Origin: Nicotiana tabacum
Lineage: Eukaryota; Streptophyta; Magnoliopsida; Solanales; Solanaceae
Assembly (NCBI RefSeq): GCF_000715075.1
Contig: NC_134095.1
Location: 60,880,419 to 60,944,418, forward strand
Length of the DNA stretch: 64,000 nt
Direction: 5' to 3'
The position numbers and the translations under genes are program-made. Numbering within the stretch: the first letter of the stretch is position 1; each line of letters starts with the position of its first letter. Shown one piece after another: positions 35,301-48,291 of this stretch. The notes beneath the pieces were generated by a model. That model was given only the letters and a program-made list of their open reading frames with translations, was not told the origin of the DNA and searched no databases.

Positions 35301-36114
35301 GTGTCCGCACCTGCAACCCTGCCTTGGGTTGGCTATCTCTGCTTATGCGATGAGCAACCTCGCACCTGCGTGTCCGAACCTACGGTCAAACCCACCACAG
35401 GTGCGATGACACCATAACAACAATAACTTGAGCAATCACTAACTCCAAAATTATTCTAATTTCAATCCGATTCACACCCGGGGCCTCCGGAGCCCTGTCC
35501 GAATATACCAACAAGTTTCAAAATACATAACGGTTCTACTCGAGGTCAAAAATCACATCAAACAACATCGATTCTACGAATCGTAACCCAATTCCAGCCT
35601 ATTGAAACTATAAACATCCGACTTCCAAAACTTACGCTGAGTCATACCAAAACAACTCCAATAGACCTCAAATTTTGCACATAAGTCATAAATGACATAA
35701 CTAAACTATTTCAACTTTCGGAATCGGGACCCCGATATCAATAAAATCAACTCCCGGTCCAATCTCTCAACCTTCCAAACATTCAACTTTCTAACTTTCG
35801 CCAATTCAAGCTGAAACGACCTACATACCTCCAAATCAATATCCGGACACACTCCTACGTCCAAAATCAGCATACAGAATTGTTGGAACCGTCAAAACTC
35901 TATTTCGGAGTCGTCTACACCAACGTCAAGCTCCAGTCAACTCTTTCAACTTAAATCTCCAACTTAGGGACTAAGTGTCCCATTTCACTCCAAAACTCAC
36001 GCGAAACTAAAATCAAATATCCCGGCAAGTCACATGACCACAATTTAATATAGAGGATGCAATAAATAAGGAAACGGAGCTAAAACACTCAAAACGACCA
36101 GCCGAGTCATTGCA
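32338..36114 (-). repeat. Large LTR-like unit (TGCAATGACTCGG type)
   Basis: The right end reads, on the minus strand, TGCAATGACTCGGCTGGTCG. The left part (TGATGGCACCC, then CCTAACCTCGGTAAAGTATTGACGAGGTC) parallels the end of the 52015-54935 unit (TGATGGCGCC, CCTAACCTCGACGAAGTAGTGACGAGGC). It is therefore a related LTR, probably a solo copy with a decayed left end. No target duplication was found. It holds a Harbinger-type MITE (32895-33583) and a GC-rich variable block (35040-35405). No protein frame is supported. Confidence 0.55.
32895..33583. mobile_element. PIF/Harbinger-type MITE, 689 bp
   Basis: The ends TAGCCTGTTTTGCCAAGCT and, inverted, TAGCTTGTTTGGCCAAGCT differ at two positions. TAA flanks both sides (32892-32894, 33584-33586). 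Inner sequence near each end is also complementary (AAAAGTGCTTTT/AAAAGTACTTTT words). TAA duplication suggests Harbinger, though three bases are weak evidence. No coding frame. Confidence 0.65.
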
Positions 36115-38287
36115 GATTATTACTTCACGCCATCTCCAAACCTACGCGGCTAATTGGGAGGATTACCAAGAGAGCTTATTATTAATGAATATTTTGCTTT
36201 GTGGGCAAAAACAAAACAAAATTGTTTAACAAGATTGCTAGCTCTTGACAACTAAAACTTTGACCAACCACGATACTATTGCACCATAGAAAAATCAGCT
36301 AACAATTGTCTCTTTCAACGTAATATATGTTAGAACTAATAATCACCCTATTAAGATTATATTTAAATCGACCGAGCTCTATTTATTCGAAAACATCATT
36401 ACGTGCTTAGGTATAATGGGATTCTCTTGAGAAGCAAGGATAATCATTTGAACATTGCGTAGACGGCAAAGAGTTTAAAATCATTTTCCAGTTAATATTA
36501 AACTCAACACGTGTAATCAACAAGATGGACCAGAGAGATAATCCTAAATCTCTATCACAAAAATATTAGAACGTCGTGGTATTCTTTGATTTCCGTTGAT
36601 GACGTTAGCCTCATTTTTATTTTTCCGAATGTCTGCCTCAAGTTACAGCACTGAAATTTTTTATTTCAAAGTTGGAGGCCATACATCCCACAAGAATAAA
36701 TGTTAATTTTGTATCTCTGTTATTATGAATAATTATATTATCCTCACTGACGAAAGTGTTTGGATTTCACTATGTAATGCAAACGTGATTAATGTCAACG
36801 CTTTTAACTTTTTTGAACAAAATTAGTTGATAAACCTAAGCAGGAAAAAAATAAATAGGTGACGAGCTAGAGAGAGTTGAGTTGGAGCATGGGGGTGTAA
36901 TTGGTAAAAACTTACACGTAGTGAGTATTTGTATCAAACTAATAATAACATGTATTTAAATCGGTGGATTTAGCTGTGTATTAAAATGTCGTTATTAATG
37001 GATGGATTAATGACACGCCACATATCCCCTATTAGCCTTGGGCCGTCCAAATGGAGACGCCCACTAGTTCATTTTTGTTGTCGAATCTGACTCTGTAGGA
37101 AGTCAAGGCTGTCATTTCACGCGCACATTACGGAGAAACGGGTGCCGTTGAGCCAGAGTATTGTGTCATGCTGACCGTAGTACCTGTTTAAACTGTCAAC
37201 AATATTGGTCGATTGGCCGGACCAGACCGGGTTTGAACTTGGAAAAAGTTCAAACCAAGTCTATAAAGGAAGTATATGAATTTGCATATAATCTTTTAAT
37301 CACTAAATTATATTTAGTAGATATACATAACATTCCCACCACATTTTATAACTTAATCGTTAAAAATTGATATTGTTGCTGCAAATATTGTGTAAATAAG
37401 TATCTTCTTAAAGCATTAGGGCTCAATTCACATGAAGTGGAGTAGCCATGCTCAATAAAAGGATTCAACTGAAATATTTTCGTTGGAATTTGATTGTAAT
37501 TAATTGCCGCATGACATGGTGCTAACCTAAGAGAAAGATGAAACTATTATTCCAGTGGCGTTCCTATGTATTGACCTTTATGCTCAATATTTTAACTAGT
37601 CCAAAGGAAAGTAGGTAGTTATCGCAAAATTTCGAACCTCAAGAGTTCTGAATATTAGAAAAATGTACTACTATTACTTTTCTTTATCCTTTTCTTTTCT
37701 TAAATTTTAGAAATGCATCAGTTGATATAAAATTAACTTCACATCTGCCTAAAGAGAAAACTGTTTTTTAGGGGTTAGAGGACAAAACTCATTTTTTACT
37801 TTAATTTTCTTTTACTTGTCTAAATGATGCTTTGAGTTTGTTTTTCTATCGATTATTTCGTACAAGTCTAGGTAGCAAAGTTGGTGTTTTCTTACAAAGT
37901 TACTACTTTTGTTTACTATTTTTTTTCTTACGTTATATACGTAGTTTCTTATTTTGATTGGGAGAAAAATCGCAGGTTTTTTAGGAGAGAGGTATAGTTG
38001 GATCCAGAGAATTACACTTTTCATTTCATAGAAGCAAGTAGAAGCCTTATTTCCAAATTTTCATTGAATTAAATTATCATATCATCTTATGTAAACACTA
38101 GTAAAATTTAAGAGAAAGATTAATTAAAACGAATGAAAGATCATCAGAGGCGTTATTGTTCCACCTATGTGGTGTGCAAAAATAGGTGTAGCTCATGGAC
38201 CAAAGTGATGGATAATAAGAAGAACCACAAGCTTGACCATGCAGTCCTAAAGTGAAGGAGAACTAGCTGGTCTAGCATATATCACCT

Positions 38288-38331
<44 letters not shown>

Positions 38332-40229
38332 ATTTGGACATTAGCTAAACATGCAAAAAAAATTGGGAGAAAAGTCAGGAGAAAATAATCAAGGGATATA
38401 TAGGTGAGTTGAAATAGGATTGTATTGGAGATATTATCGAATGCGTTTAGCCACTTAAACTCGTCCGACGGCAAAAATGGTCCTAAACATACTCCCTAGT
38501 ATGCCTAGTTGGACCAAATAATCTTATGGAATAGAGTAGTTTACCTTTTATGCATTGATAACTTTTATTCGGCAAAACATTATGGTCAATTAAGAGAGCT
38601 TTAGACGAGATTTTAACAAAATTAAAAATCAATATAATTGGCGAGCTTAGATTTTGACAGCTGTAAAGATTATTATTATTTTTCAACTTCATCATCAAAT
38701 AATTTTTCTAACTTCTACCTCAAATGTCATATTCAGTTTCTTGGTTAAAAAATCGATTTTAGATTGAAAATAAAATACTTGAAAAAAGAAATAAAAACTT
38801 CTGTAACTTATACAGTTGGTTGTGATTTTGTGGGGACATTACCTTTACAAAACTCTGATAACTTGTTGTCTACGTGAATATTTTTAAAAAATAAAATATA
38901 TATGGTTAAAAAGAAACCAACGCATTAGGATATAATATAGTTTCTTTGACACGTCGGAATTTCTATGTTAGCCTACTTTTGTCATTAACCTAAGAAAACA
39001 AAGTAATGTTTTGATCATGTTCAAGATATCGTTAATTATCAAAGACTGAGGCAATGGTTCTCTAACAACTTTTAAACAGGCAGTGATGTGCATCGTTTGG
39101 TCCTCTATTTGCTTATCACGCCCCACTCTAGTTCTAAATAGGATTAGCGATCGTCGCAAATATAACTTAGCTTATGAGTCCATAGTCAAATCCTACAAAA
39201 ACCTAAGGCTTAGATACAACTATTCAATATCACTAAAAAGATAAGCTCAAATAATTTTTGTTATAAAGCTTATTTATTTTTAATCAGTAACTAACAACTA
39301 TTAACGCACGAAAAGTTATGACTAAAGAGAATGGGTTGACTTCAAGGTTAAAGAGACCTAGAATTAAGATTTTCCCAATTGTAAGTCGGATTCCTTCTCG
39401 CTACGTTATCTCTAATCTCGCCGGTTTATTCTCTAGTGATCGTGAATACTCAACTTACCGTAATTCTCTCTCAAGCAATCACGATAATTTATTGGACGTA
39501 TTCTCTCGAACTACTCTAGCAGGCAATTTTCCACAACTTACTATGATCACACTAAAGCTTCGTTATCTCTAATTCCATTTTTAAACCCATTGTATTCATC
39601 CCTTATATGCCTAGGAGTGACGTTGTTTAACAACAACTTAAATATGTATTCTTTCTCAAGCAGCACATAAGCACGTAGTTGAACAAGTAAAGAAATCTAA
39701 AGGCTCAATATATAGGCACCATTAATTTAGAGTATTTTAATTAACTAAAATAAGTACGTAGTTGAACAAGTAGAGAAATTCAAACACTTATTATAACAAA
39801 CCGATCAAAATTTATCCTACAAAAAGGTTCCTTCAAAGCACTAGATGAGAAAATACTCATAATAGTACGTAGAAATACAATACTAAAATTCACAATCCAC
39901 AATGAAAAATAGGAAGAAAAAAAAAAACTTGCGGTTGAATCTTCCTCCTTACTCTTAGGGTATTCTGCCTCCAAGTATGTTGTGTCACTTCAAAAGGATG
40001 TTTAAGATAAATCTATATGACCTAGGTTTTACATGGGGTGTCTTCAACCAACCCAAGTTCGTATAGGAAAGCTGGATGGGCACGCTAGATCCCGCGTCTA
40101 TAGGGCATACTTTGGTATTTTGCTTTTGTAGGTAAGCTGTTGGCCCTCCAGCCTCCATTCGATGCGCGGGCTTAGATGAGCTCCCAACTTTTGCTTCTTC
40201 ACTTTCATTTTGCGTGCTGTTTTATACTT
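36115..40229. other. Intergenic, no supported gene
   Basis: AT-rich. It contains a perfect 11-bp hairpin at 37230-37256 and a (TA)n run at 38290-38330. Around 39090-40150 the sequence resembles decayed LTR-retrotransposon non-coding DNA: TAAGCACGTAGTTGAACAAG occurs near 39670 and again, as TAAGTACGTAGTTGAACAAG, near 39751. No element ends could be set. Confidence 0.4.
38290..38330. repeat. (TA)n microsatellite
   Basis: About 20 TA dinucleotides. Confidence 0.95.
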
Positions 40230-41300
40230 CAATACCACACAAGAGAGAGATGATTTGTGTGGTGTCGAATTTTTTGCGTGAACACATTATAGAAGGACCT
40301 GGTTTTTCTATGTGTTACTTATACTACAGTTGCGGAATAATAAATGCAAAAAGTAAAGAACACAAGTATTTTTACCCGAAAAATAGCTGGCTCGAAAGTT
40401 AAAAAAACCACGACCTACTACCCAGTAGGATTTTCAACAATACTTCACTAAATTTCTAAGCCAAAAGCAGCATTTACAAAATTCTTGTAAACCTAAGGAT
40501 TAATTCTAATCCTTTGTGGCAACCAACCTTAGACTGTTGTGACAATTTCAAGTTAACTCTAACTTGAACAATACAATCAGAGTATCTAGTACAAATGCTT
40601 TTAGAGAAAGCTGAAAGGTACAACTCAAAAGCTCTACTACAATAAAACTAGACTAAAAGACAGACACTTGGAATTGATTCTTCTATGTGGTTCATATAGC
40701 TTCAGATTCGCACACTTGAATCACACAATAATTGCTTGCAAAATGCCTCGCTATTTTTCTCTCGACTCTCATTTAACTTCAGTGTTTGTGCATATCTGTA
40801 AAAGAGAACAAACTAACATATATAGAGTTAGTAGAATAGGAAATAACTAGAGTTATAATACTATAAAATCTTCCTTGGTGGAAGAGTTCTTGTTATCTTC
40901 AACTTCTAACTCCTCCTTTATCTAGGATAGAGTTCTCTTCGAGTAAGGAGTCTTGCTCCTTATTAATTATGCAACTTTTTCGTTCAGGAGATATCAAATA
41001 TAACCACTTAATCTTATCTCCTTCATATGCATGTCTTGTGCTTGAATCTGCCGTGTCTGTATACACTGTGTATGGACCTGGTTCATGCATGTGTTTCTTT
41101 TGTCAATCATGAAAACTTACTTATGCTAATAAATTTTCCCTTTTTGATGATGACAAACTTTGTGCTTTTCATAAGAATGAAATATATTTCAATTCTGCTC
41201 AACAATAACACAATGTTAAAGCACTTTTTTTTATAGTCATAAATCATTAAGGACTAGGTTCATTAGGTTATAAATATCATAGTCCAAAGTAAAAAGCACA
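40230..41300 (-). repeat. 3' LTR of SIRE-type Copia (far end approximate)
   Basis: The element-strand start TGTGCTTTTTACTTTGG follows the PPT. The rest includes TATATATGTTAG (minus strand, around 40815) and a CCTACTGGGTAGTAGG palindrome. The outer end could not be fixed because the 5' LTR is outside the window. Confidence 0.6.
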
Positions 41301-41320
41301 ATCTATCTCCCCCCTTTTGG
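41301..41320 (-). other. Polypurine tract of SIRE-type Copia
   Basis: Element-strand CCAAAAGGGGGGAGATAGAT directly precedes the 3' LTR; TTTTTGATGATG upstream of it is also typical of this lineage. Confidence 0.8.
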
Positions 41321-43021
41321 CATCATCAAAAAGTTGCTTAATTATGTTAGATAATCAGATTTTATTAGATCTTACTCATGGCCATTTAGGCTACTTTAAA
41401 TGAAATCATGGAGTCAAGTGTAACTTATCAATCTAAGATATTAGCCATCTAAGAAACATCAGCAAACAATTAGAGCAAAAGCAGTTGATTATAATTGATC
41501 AGAGTCATCCACAAAGTATAGAAGGAAATAAAAGTACTGCACCATGAGCAAAAAGACAAAAAATAAATCCCCTTCGCCTCACTATTTTTCTAACTAGGCT
41601 AAGAAGGATTTAAGGCTGGGAAAGACCATGTTCTTGGTTTCTGGCCTGAAGTAGTTTTAACATATCATGAAGAATGCATTCCTTCTTCTCCTTTTCCTTT
41701 GAAAGCTCAGCCCTAAGAGCATCCCTCTCAGTTTCTACTTTTGCCAGCCTCTTTTTCAGCCTCTCAATCTCAGCATCATTAGCCCCACTCTCCTACACCA
41801 AGGCTCTCACTTTGCTCTTCACATGCACCCTCTTAGATGAATCAGGTTCTTTGGGAGCATTATGGACTTCATAGTCACTTGCAGTCAAGGTGTTGGCCCC
41901 AAAGTGATATTTGCTTGTGCTAACATCCCATTTCTTGAGAGGAACCTTGAAGTGAGCAATCACAGCAGCAAGAATGAATCCATATTGTATGACGTGAGTT
42001 TTGGTGCCAGTTAGAACCCTATCAAAGAGCTGAATGATAAACCTCGACGAATTGACCTGTCTCCCACTATCCAGACACTCCATAAGGACCAAGTACAAGA
42101 AGGTGGCAATGTGCCTTCTTTCCTGCCTAGGCAACACAACCTTGTTGATAAATTCAAAGAGCAACTTGTGGGCAAAATTCATCTCACTTTTGTATACATC
42201 CTTGGGTTGTTGCTATAAGTCATTATCAGCAAATTTTCTTGTAATGGCAAAGGCGGTGGGTAGGTTTTCTGGGCTTGGCAATTTCAACTTCTTGTAGTCA
42301 TTGTACCCTTCAACAGGTACCCCTAGAATTTCTCCCAGTTCCTTGTCATCAAAGCTCACAGTCACCCTTTTCACTGTATTCCATTCTTGATTTCACAGTT
42401 AGGCATGAATATCACAATTTTTGCTCAGGCTAGTATTCCTTCCATCTGAAGGACTATGTCCTTCCAACCTTGAAGTTCTAGCTTCTACAGCAACATCACC
42501 ATTCCTTCTTCCTCCAAGTCCCTGAGGAGTCTGCCTTTCAAGATTGTTCTCTTGCCAAACTTCACCATTTTGTCGTGCTCCTCATTAGTTTCCTCTTCTT
42601 CTTCACTTTCTTCTTTTTCCACTACTTGCACTTTCCTAGATTTCCTGGCAGGCCTGGTTCTTTTTGCCAAGGTAGAAGGCTCTGCATCAACAATCTTAGA
42701 AGGAGACTTCTTTTTTGGAAGTATTTCTTTTCATTGCCTTTGGGGCCACAACCTCCACCTCCTATGCCTCATCTTCATCATGAAGAACCAGATCCATCTC
42801 CTTAATCTCAATTGCCTCAAAAGGCTCACTCACTTTCTTCTTTCTCTTTGCAACAACTTTTCTTTTACTCTCTTCTAAGGCTCTTTCAAGTTCAGCCTCA
42901 CTCGACTTCTTCTGACTCCTTGTAGCTCTTCCTCTTGTAGGAGGAGTCTCCATAGAGATAGAAGAGGCAGCCTTCCTCTTCTTGTGTGCCATAGCAGTTC
43001 CAGGGATTTTAACTCCTGAAC

Positions 43022-43062
43022 TTTTCTTCTTCTTCTTCTTCTTCTTCTTCTTCTTCTTCAGA
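43022..43062. repeat. (CTT)n microsatellite coding for poly-Lys
   Basis: About 13 CTT triplets, read as AAG (Lys) in the minus-strand ORF. Confidence 0.9.
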
Positions 43063-43670
43063 TTGTAGCTGTCAGACACTCGTTTTAGTAAATCTTCGAG
43101 GGGTTCCTACATAGATGGAACATGTTCTTGAAACCTCTTCCTCAATCTAATCAGCCCCTCAGTTGCAGTAGCATCACCAGATCCACTACCCCCTTTTGGT
43201 CTCTAACTTTCTTCCTCCTCGATATCTTCCCCACTCCACAACACCATAGCCCCTATTTCCTTAGTCAACCCAACATGAGTAGGTGAAGGTTCAATCACTC
43301 TTTTTCCCTTTCCCTTAATCTCCTTGAACATCCTCAATCTTTTTTTCTTTTTCTTTTTATTTTTACCACTAATTATACTAGAGTCAGTAGTTTCTATCCC
43401 AGTAATCGTATCAACCAGAACAAATATATTCTTCAAATTCTCAGTCACTTCAGTAATGACATCAGAAGTAATATTTAGACCAGATGTTACCTGTTCTGTT
43501 TCAGATGAAATAATTTCTTCCCCCTCAGTAGCATATTTAAAAGATTCTTCTGATTTTTGGGGTTCTTATACTTGGCTTGCCTTCAATTTTTCATTTACTT
43601 TCTTGATTTGTTCACTACCAGCGACTACCTTACGAGCAAGAATTTTGAACTTTCCTTTCTTAAAGGTGGG

Positions 43671-44672
43671 TAGAGCCGTCAAAATAGGCTTGGCCCGTGA
43701 AATCGACCTAGCCCATCCCGCTACTTGGGTAGGTTGGGCTAGTATTTTTTGAGCCCATTTATAACTGAGGCTTATAAGCCTGGCCCAAGTCAGCCCGCTA
43801 GCCCTTGAGGCTTGAGCGAGGCTGGTTCTGGGCTGGCCCGTAGGACCAAAATTAATTAAATTCAAATTAATTAACTATTAAATATTTAATATTTTAAAAA
43901 AGTAAAAACTAAAAAAAACTATTAACTATAATTCCCATTCCCCAACCCTATATTGCTTATTTACCCTTCTATATCAACTAGAATTTAGATTTTTGACGTG
44001 CATGTAATATGACAAAATTAGTTTTTCTTTTGCTTAATTAATACCGAACTCAAAAGTTTTTAGGTGATCAATAAAAATCTTTTTTCAAAAAAAAATATTA
44101 CTTTAAGTGGCCAATGATTAGTTTGGATTACTTTAATATATTATTAGTATTTAAACTGCTCTTTTGTAAAGAAAAAGATCAATTTTAAATACAAAAAAAA
44201 AATTGACCACTAACACATTTTAGAATTTTTAAAATTTTTATGGATTATAATGATGAAATCAGCAAATGATGTTAATCATAAATTAAAAAACATCAGCATA
44301 CAAACTTATTGAAGTAATCCCTGAATCATAGGAAAATGAAAGAAAAACATGAAGAAAATATTCATGTAACTTTAAAAAAGAAGAACTAGAGATATAGAGA
44401 ATTTGCATTTCAATTATGAGATTCCTCATCAAATATCAAACATTTTGTACGCTCTAAGTAAACATAAGTTTACATGATTAATCGACAAATTCTTTTTTCT
44501 AAATAAAAATTGAAGGCCCGCCTCACCCTAACCCGCGGCCCTCTTAGGGCTAGGTTGGGCTTGCCATTTTAAGGCCCATTCATGTGGCGGGCTGATCCAT
44601 CCTAGCCCACCAAATTTAAATGCCTATGAGGCTTGGGCTGGCTGGGTTGAGGTGGCCATTTTGACAACTCTA
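43671..44672. mobile_element. hAT-type non-autonomous element, 1002 bp
   Basis: Ends TAGAGCCGTCAAAATAGGC and, inverted, TAGAGTTGTCAAAATGGCC. Flanks AAGGTGGG (43663-43670) and GAGGTGGG (44673-44680) are an 8-bp duplication with one mismatch. GGCCCG/GGGCTGG-rich subterminal zones of about 180 bp surround an AT-rich core lacking a transposase frame. It sits within the extra ORF of the SIRE-type Copia. Confidence 0.9.
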
Positions 44673-45795
44673 GAGGTGGGTGTGGTTGGAGGTGTGATAG
44701 AAGGTGTAGATGATGTTTCTTTGGGTGGCGAAGAAGGATTTTCAGAAAGGTTAGCCATTGCTGTGTGTAGAGGAGATGTGTGTGTAGACGAGATGGGAGA
44801 AGATGTAGAGGACTTTTTGACAGCTGAAAAATTAGAAGTGAAAAAATGGGAAAGACCTAATCACTTTAAAATAGAGAGTTTTTATGGGCAATGATAGTTT
44901 TTTAGAATTTCAGAAGTCTAATCAAACTGGGAAAGTCAGTTTGAAAAGATGTTGGACTCTTCCCTAGAGTCTAGGCAATTATGGCGCGTGGGACTCCTTT
45001 TGGGTGAAACTGGTTCGTTTGTAATGGATAATCATTGAGGGAAATTGGGATTAAATGAGACTCTCTTTTTGATCATGATTCAAATATAGTTATTTCAAAA
45101 TATGAGTGGAGAGTACATAACATGTAATCTTGATGAACCGGGTTCTTCACTGAGAATTTTCTTGTATAGTCTGAAATTTCCTAGAAAATAAAGATAATAT
45201 CATTAGAGTTTAATGAGACATTTCTCATCGCAATCCATCACCGCCGGCCAGATTTCTATTAACTTCAAGGGCTGCAATCCAGGTTCTATTGTTCTTCTCT
45301 TGTCTTGAAATTTTAACAATTTGATATTTTAACATAATTGTATCTCCTTGCCTGTTTATTTTGTTGTTGAATCTTTAGTTAGTATTTTCCCTAGCATTGT
45401 CAAATTAATTGCATTAGGGATAGCTTTGACTACTTGTTTATTTGTTATCTACCTGTTTGCATCTTTATTTCAAATATCCCCTAGTAGTTATGTTCTAGTT
45501 TTGCACATTTATTTGTGACATTTAGTTGTAGACTATAGCCCCCTTAGCTCTTGTATTGTATTTTTTTTTTTTACCTATTTTTCTATCTTTTAGTTGTAGA
45601 TTATAGTTCCTTTATTTTATTTCTTCACCTAATTTTTTTGACCTTTAGTTGGAGATTATAGTTCCCGTTAGCTCCTTTATTTTATTTCTTCACCTGTTTT
45701 GTGACCTTTAGTGGTAGATTATATTTCGGTAATTCATTTTATTTTTGTTGCTTGCCTTCGGGATAGTGCTTGCATAGTGACTCCTAGATTATAGT

Positions 45796-48202
45796 TGTAA
45801 GACCCCGCAAAATTTTACTTAAAACTCGAAATTTCATGGTGCCGAGTTAGTTAAGATTGTAGAGATCTCGCTGCGGTATGGACTTTTTGGGTCGAATAGT
45901 GCGTTGGGAAGTTGAAGGAAATGTTTGGCAGCTTTGGGAATTTCTACGGCCCATTATGCGGTCGCATAATCACTCTGCGGGCCGCAGAATGGCTGCAGAG
46001 TGAGGCAGTCTTTTTGGGGTATTTTTGATTTTATTTTTCTTGCCCATTATGCGACCGCAAAACTATTTCGCGGGCCGTACTATGATCACTTGAAATTTTT
46101 CAGATGGAGGTTCTGTGGTGCATTATGCGACAACAGAATAGGTCTGCGGACCGCAGATTGGTCACAGACTGAAGCAGAAAATGTCAGTCCCGGAGGGCCA
46201 ATTATGCGGCCCACTTTACGGACCACTTGCGATCGCAGATCTGTGTCGGTTTTCCTATTTTTTATAATTTTTGAACCCGACCCCATCCTAATATAACACC
46301 TTTGGGGGTCATTTTAGAAGGAAAAGTCTTACATTTCTAGAGAGAAGATGCCATAGAGTGAGAAGGGGAGTCCCTAAGCTCTTCATTCATCAATTCTTGC
46401 TCAAAGTTGAGGAATTTGTAAGAAGAACTCACTAGGTCTTCATCCTAAGATGTAAAAATCTATACCCTAGCCCTTAATTTTGCAAATTAACTAAAAATGA
46501 GTAATTAACAAGAAAATTCTTGGGCAGGAGAGTTATTTATCTTGCATGCATGTGTTATCAAAGAGTGTAGAAAGATTGTGAGCTAAAAATGATAAAGGAT
46601 GGGTTGTGGGATGATGAAGTCATTCATAAAAGGACCTTAAAACCTTGATGCACACCTAGTGGTTAATAAAATGCTCAAATAAGCTAGAATCATGATCACC
46701 TCCCTAATTTTGGTTCAACTTGTTATATTTCCAAAATAGATTGAAGTTACTAAGAAATTCCGAAATATTTTAGAGTTGAGGAAGCTCAATTGAGGTATGT
46801 TGGCTAAACTCCCTCTCATTAGAATTGAATCCCACGACGTTCATACAATTGATGTAAGTCCCAAATTGATCATTATAGAATTGGTTATTCCGACTATGCT
46901 TGAGTTGAAGGATATATGTTCAAAATGTATTCTAAATGCTTCATCATGCTATCTTATCATTTGAGGATGTGTTCAAAATATGAAATACATGTTAAAAATG
47001 TTAAAACTTCAAGTCAAGTTCGAATGAAGGTTATTATGCCAAATTGTATGAAAAGTCTCTATATGCCTAAAATTCCCAAATTGCTCATATGTGCATTTAA
47101 TGTCTTTAATGGAAAGACTTATTGTTATTGATGATGATAATGATGTTGGAATTGGAAAAAGAACTTGAATTATAAACTACGGCCAAGTGCCAAGTATGAT
47201 GTTACAATTGTGGCCACTAATGCCAAATGAATTGAAAAGATGTGAAAGAAGTATGAAGTGAGATGATTGATAGAAAATGGTAATGTCTCGGGTGAGACTG
47301 CCTAGCAGATCAGGCCGTGATCTGATGCCATGCCGCACACTTGGTGGTGACTGTGCTGGAAATTATTATTGAAATTGTGATTATGGGGGATGTTTCAAAT
47401 GAGACGGCCTAGCCGATCGGGTCATGAGACGGCCTAGCCGATCGGGTCATGATCGGACTCTGTGTAAGAATACAGTGGTATTGTAATTGATGGTACATCA
47501 ATATTAAAGATTTCCCAACCTATGATCATGGAAATTTACTTGAAAATTTATATGATTCTTAACTTGATGTTTTGGTATTGTCTGAGGCTCTATTGATTTC
47601 ATGAATGTTCCTCCTTGTATTGTTCTTCATTCAATTGAGATGATGTTTTGTTATGCATACTAGTACTATTCGATAGTACTGACGTCCCTTTTGCTAGGGG
47701 CGCTACATCTTTAAATGGATGCATGTGGTTCCGTAGTAGACAGTGTTGATCAGCGATAGTGGTACTCCCTCTTCCCTGCAGGCTTGGTAAGATCCATTTC
47801 ATCTCGAGGTCATGTGTTGTATCTTTTATTCATATTATTATCATATTTTGAGGTATAGCCGGACCCTTTTTGCTGGCACTATCATAATACTCTTTTGTAT
47901 CTTTTTAAGGCTCCGTAGATATAATGTGGGTTGTATATGGGTGCTGGGAAAGTCAAATAAGTTATGTAGTATTTTGATCACTTGTTCCACTTCAAACCAT
48001 AAGAATGTGTGTATTTTGAGACTTTAAAATGAAGTAACTAATGAAATAATTTAGTATTGTATACATGATCTCCCTATTATCTAATTAATGAAAATATGTC
48101 TTCTCTTTATTCATGAGGAGTTTAGAAAGAATCTAATAGGCTTGCTCAGCTGGGTGCATTCGGTTGAGCGCCGGTCGCGCTCCCTACGTTTCGGGCATGA
48201 CA
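45796..48202 (+). mobile_element. Solo LTR, 2407 bp (TGTAAGACCCCG type)
   Basis: Begins TGTAAGACCCCGCAAAATTT and ends CGTTTCGGGCATGACA, flanked by a perfect ATAGT duplication (45791-45795, 48203-48207). No second LTR, PBS, PPT or coding region is present, so it is a solo LTR left by LTR-LTR recombination. Near 45950-46250 it has a block of TGCGGTCGCATAA-like words. At 47401-47450 a 25-bp phrase (GAGACGGCCTAGCC...) is duplicated in tandem. Superfamily not assigned; large gypsy is likely. Confidence 0.9.
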
Positions 48203-48291
48203 ATAGTAGGGTAAGCTCTTTTCCTCGGGGGTGCCAACGTGAGAGGGGGGGTTGCAGGGGTAAGAGCTTTAGGGAGCTACTAGGCTGAGGG

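Larger units (their letters stand above)
41600..44758 (-). pseudogene. Extra 3' ORF of SIRE-type Copia (env position), split by hAT
   Basis: Begins MANLSENPSSPPKETSSTPS at 44758, is interrupted at about 44673 by the hAT element, and resumes at 43670 with TFKKGKFKILARKVVAG. An acidic/basic linker with a Lys run (CTT microsatellite, 43022-43062) follows, then MAHKKRKAASSISMETP, AKRTRPARKSRKVQVVEKEE, and a folded domain (42182-41793) with NFAHKLLFEFINKVVLPRQE and VPLKKWDVSTSKYHFG. It ends in a coiled coil (RLKKRLAKVETERDALRAEL). The folded part resembles what databases call a putative plant transposon protein. Position after pol corresponds to the env-like ORF of SIRE elements, but I see no signal peptide or membrane segment. 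Several stops break it. Confidence 0.65.

Noticed and set aside
34990..35410. Plus-strand frames with many Cys and His in the GC-rich block
   Set aside because: They follow the repeated GCACCTGCGG-like words of an LTR variable block, not a zinc-finger protein.
36115..40229. Endogenous pararetrovirus or further LTR element
   Set aside because: Some phrases look repetitive near 39.1-40.1 kb, but no coat, RT or LTR ends could be identified.
43566..43865. Minus-strand frame running from the hAT end into the extra ORF as a fusion gene
   Set aside because: The hAT part is subterminal repeat (GPTGQPRTSL-like) and the join is an accident of insertion.
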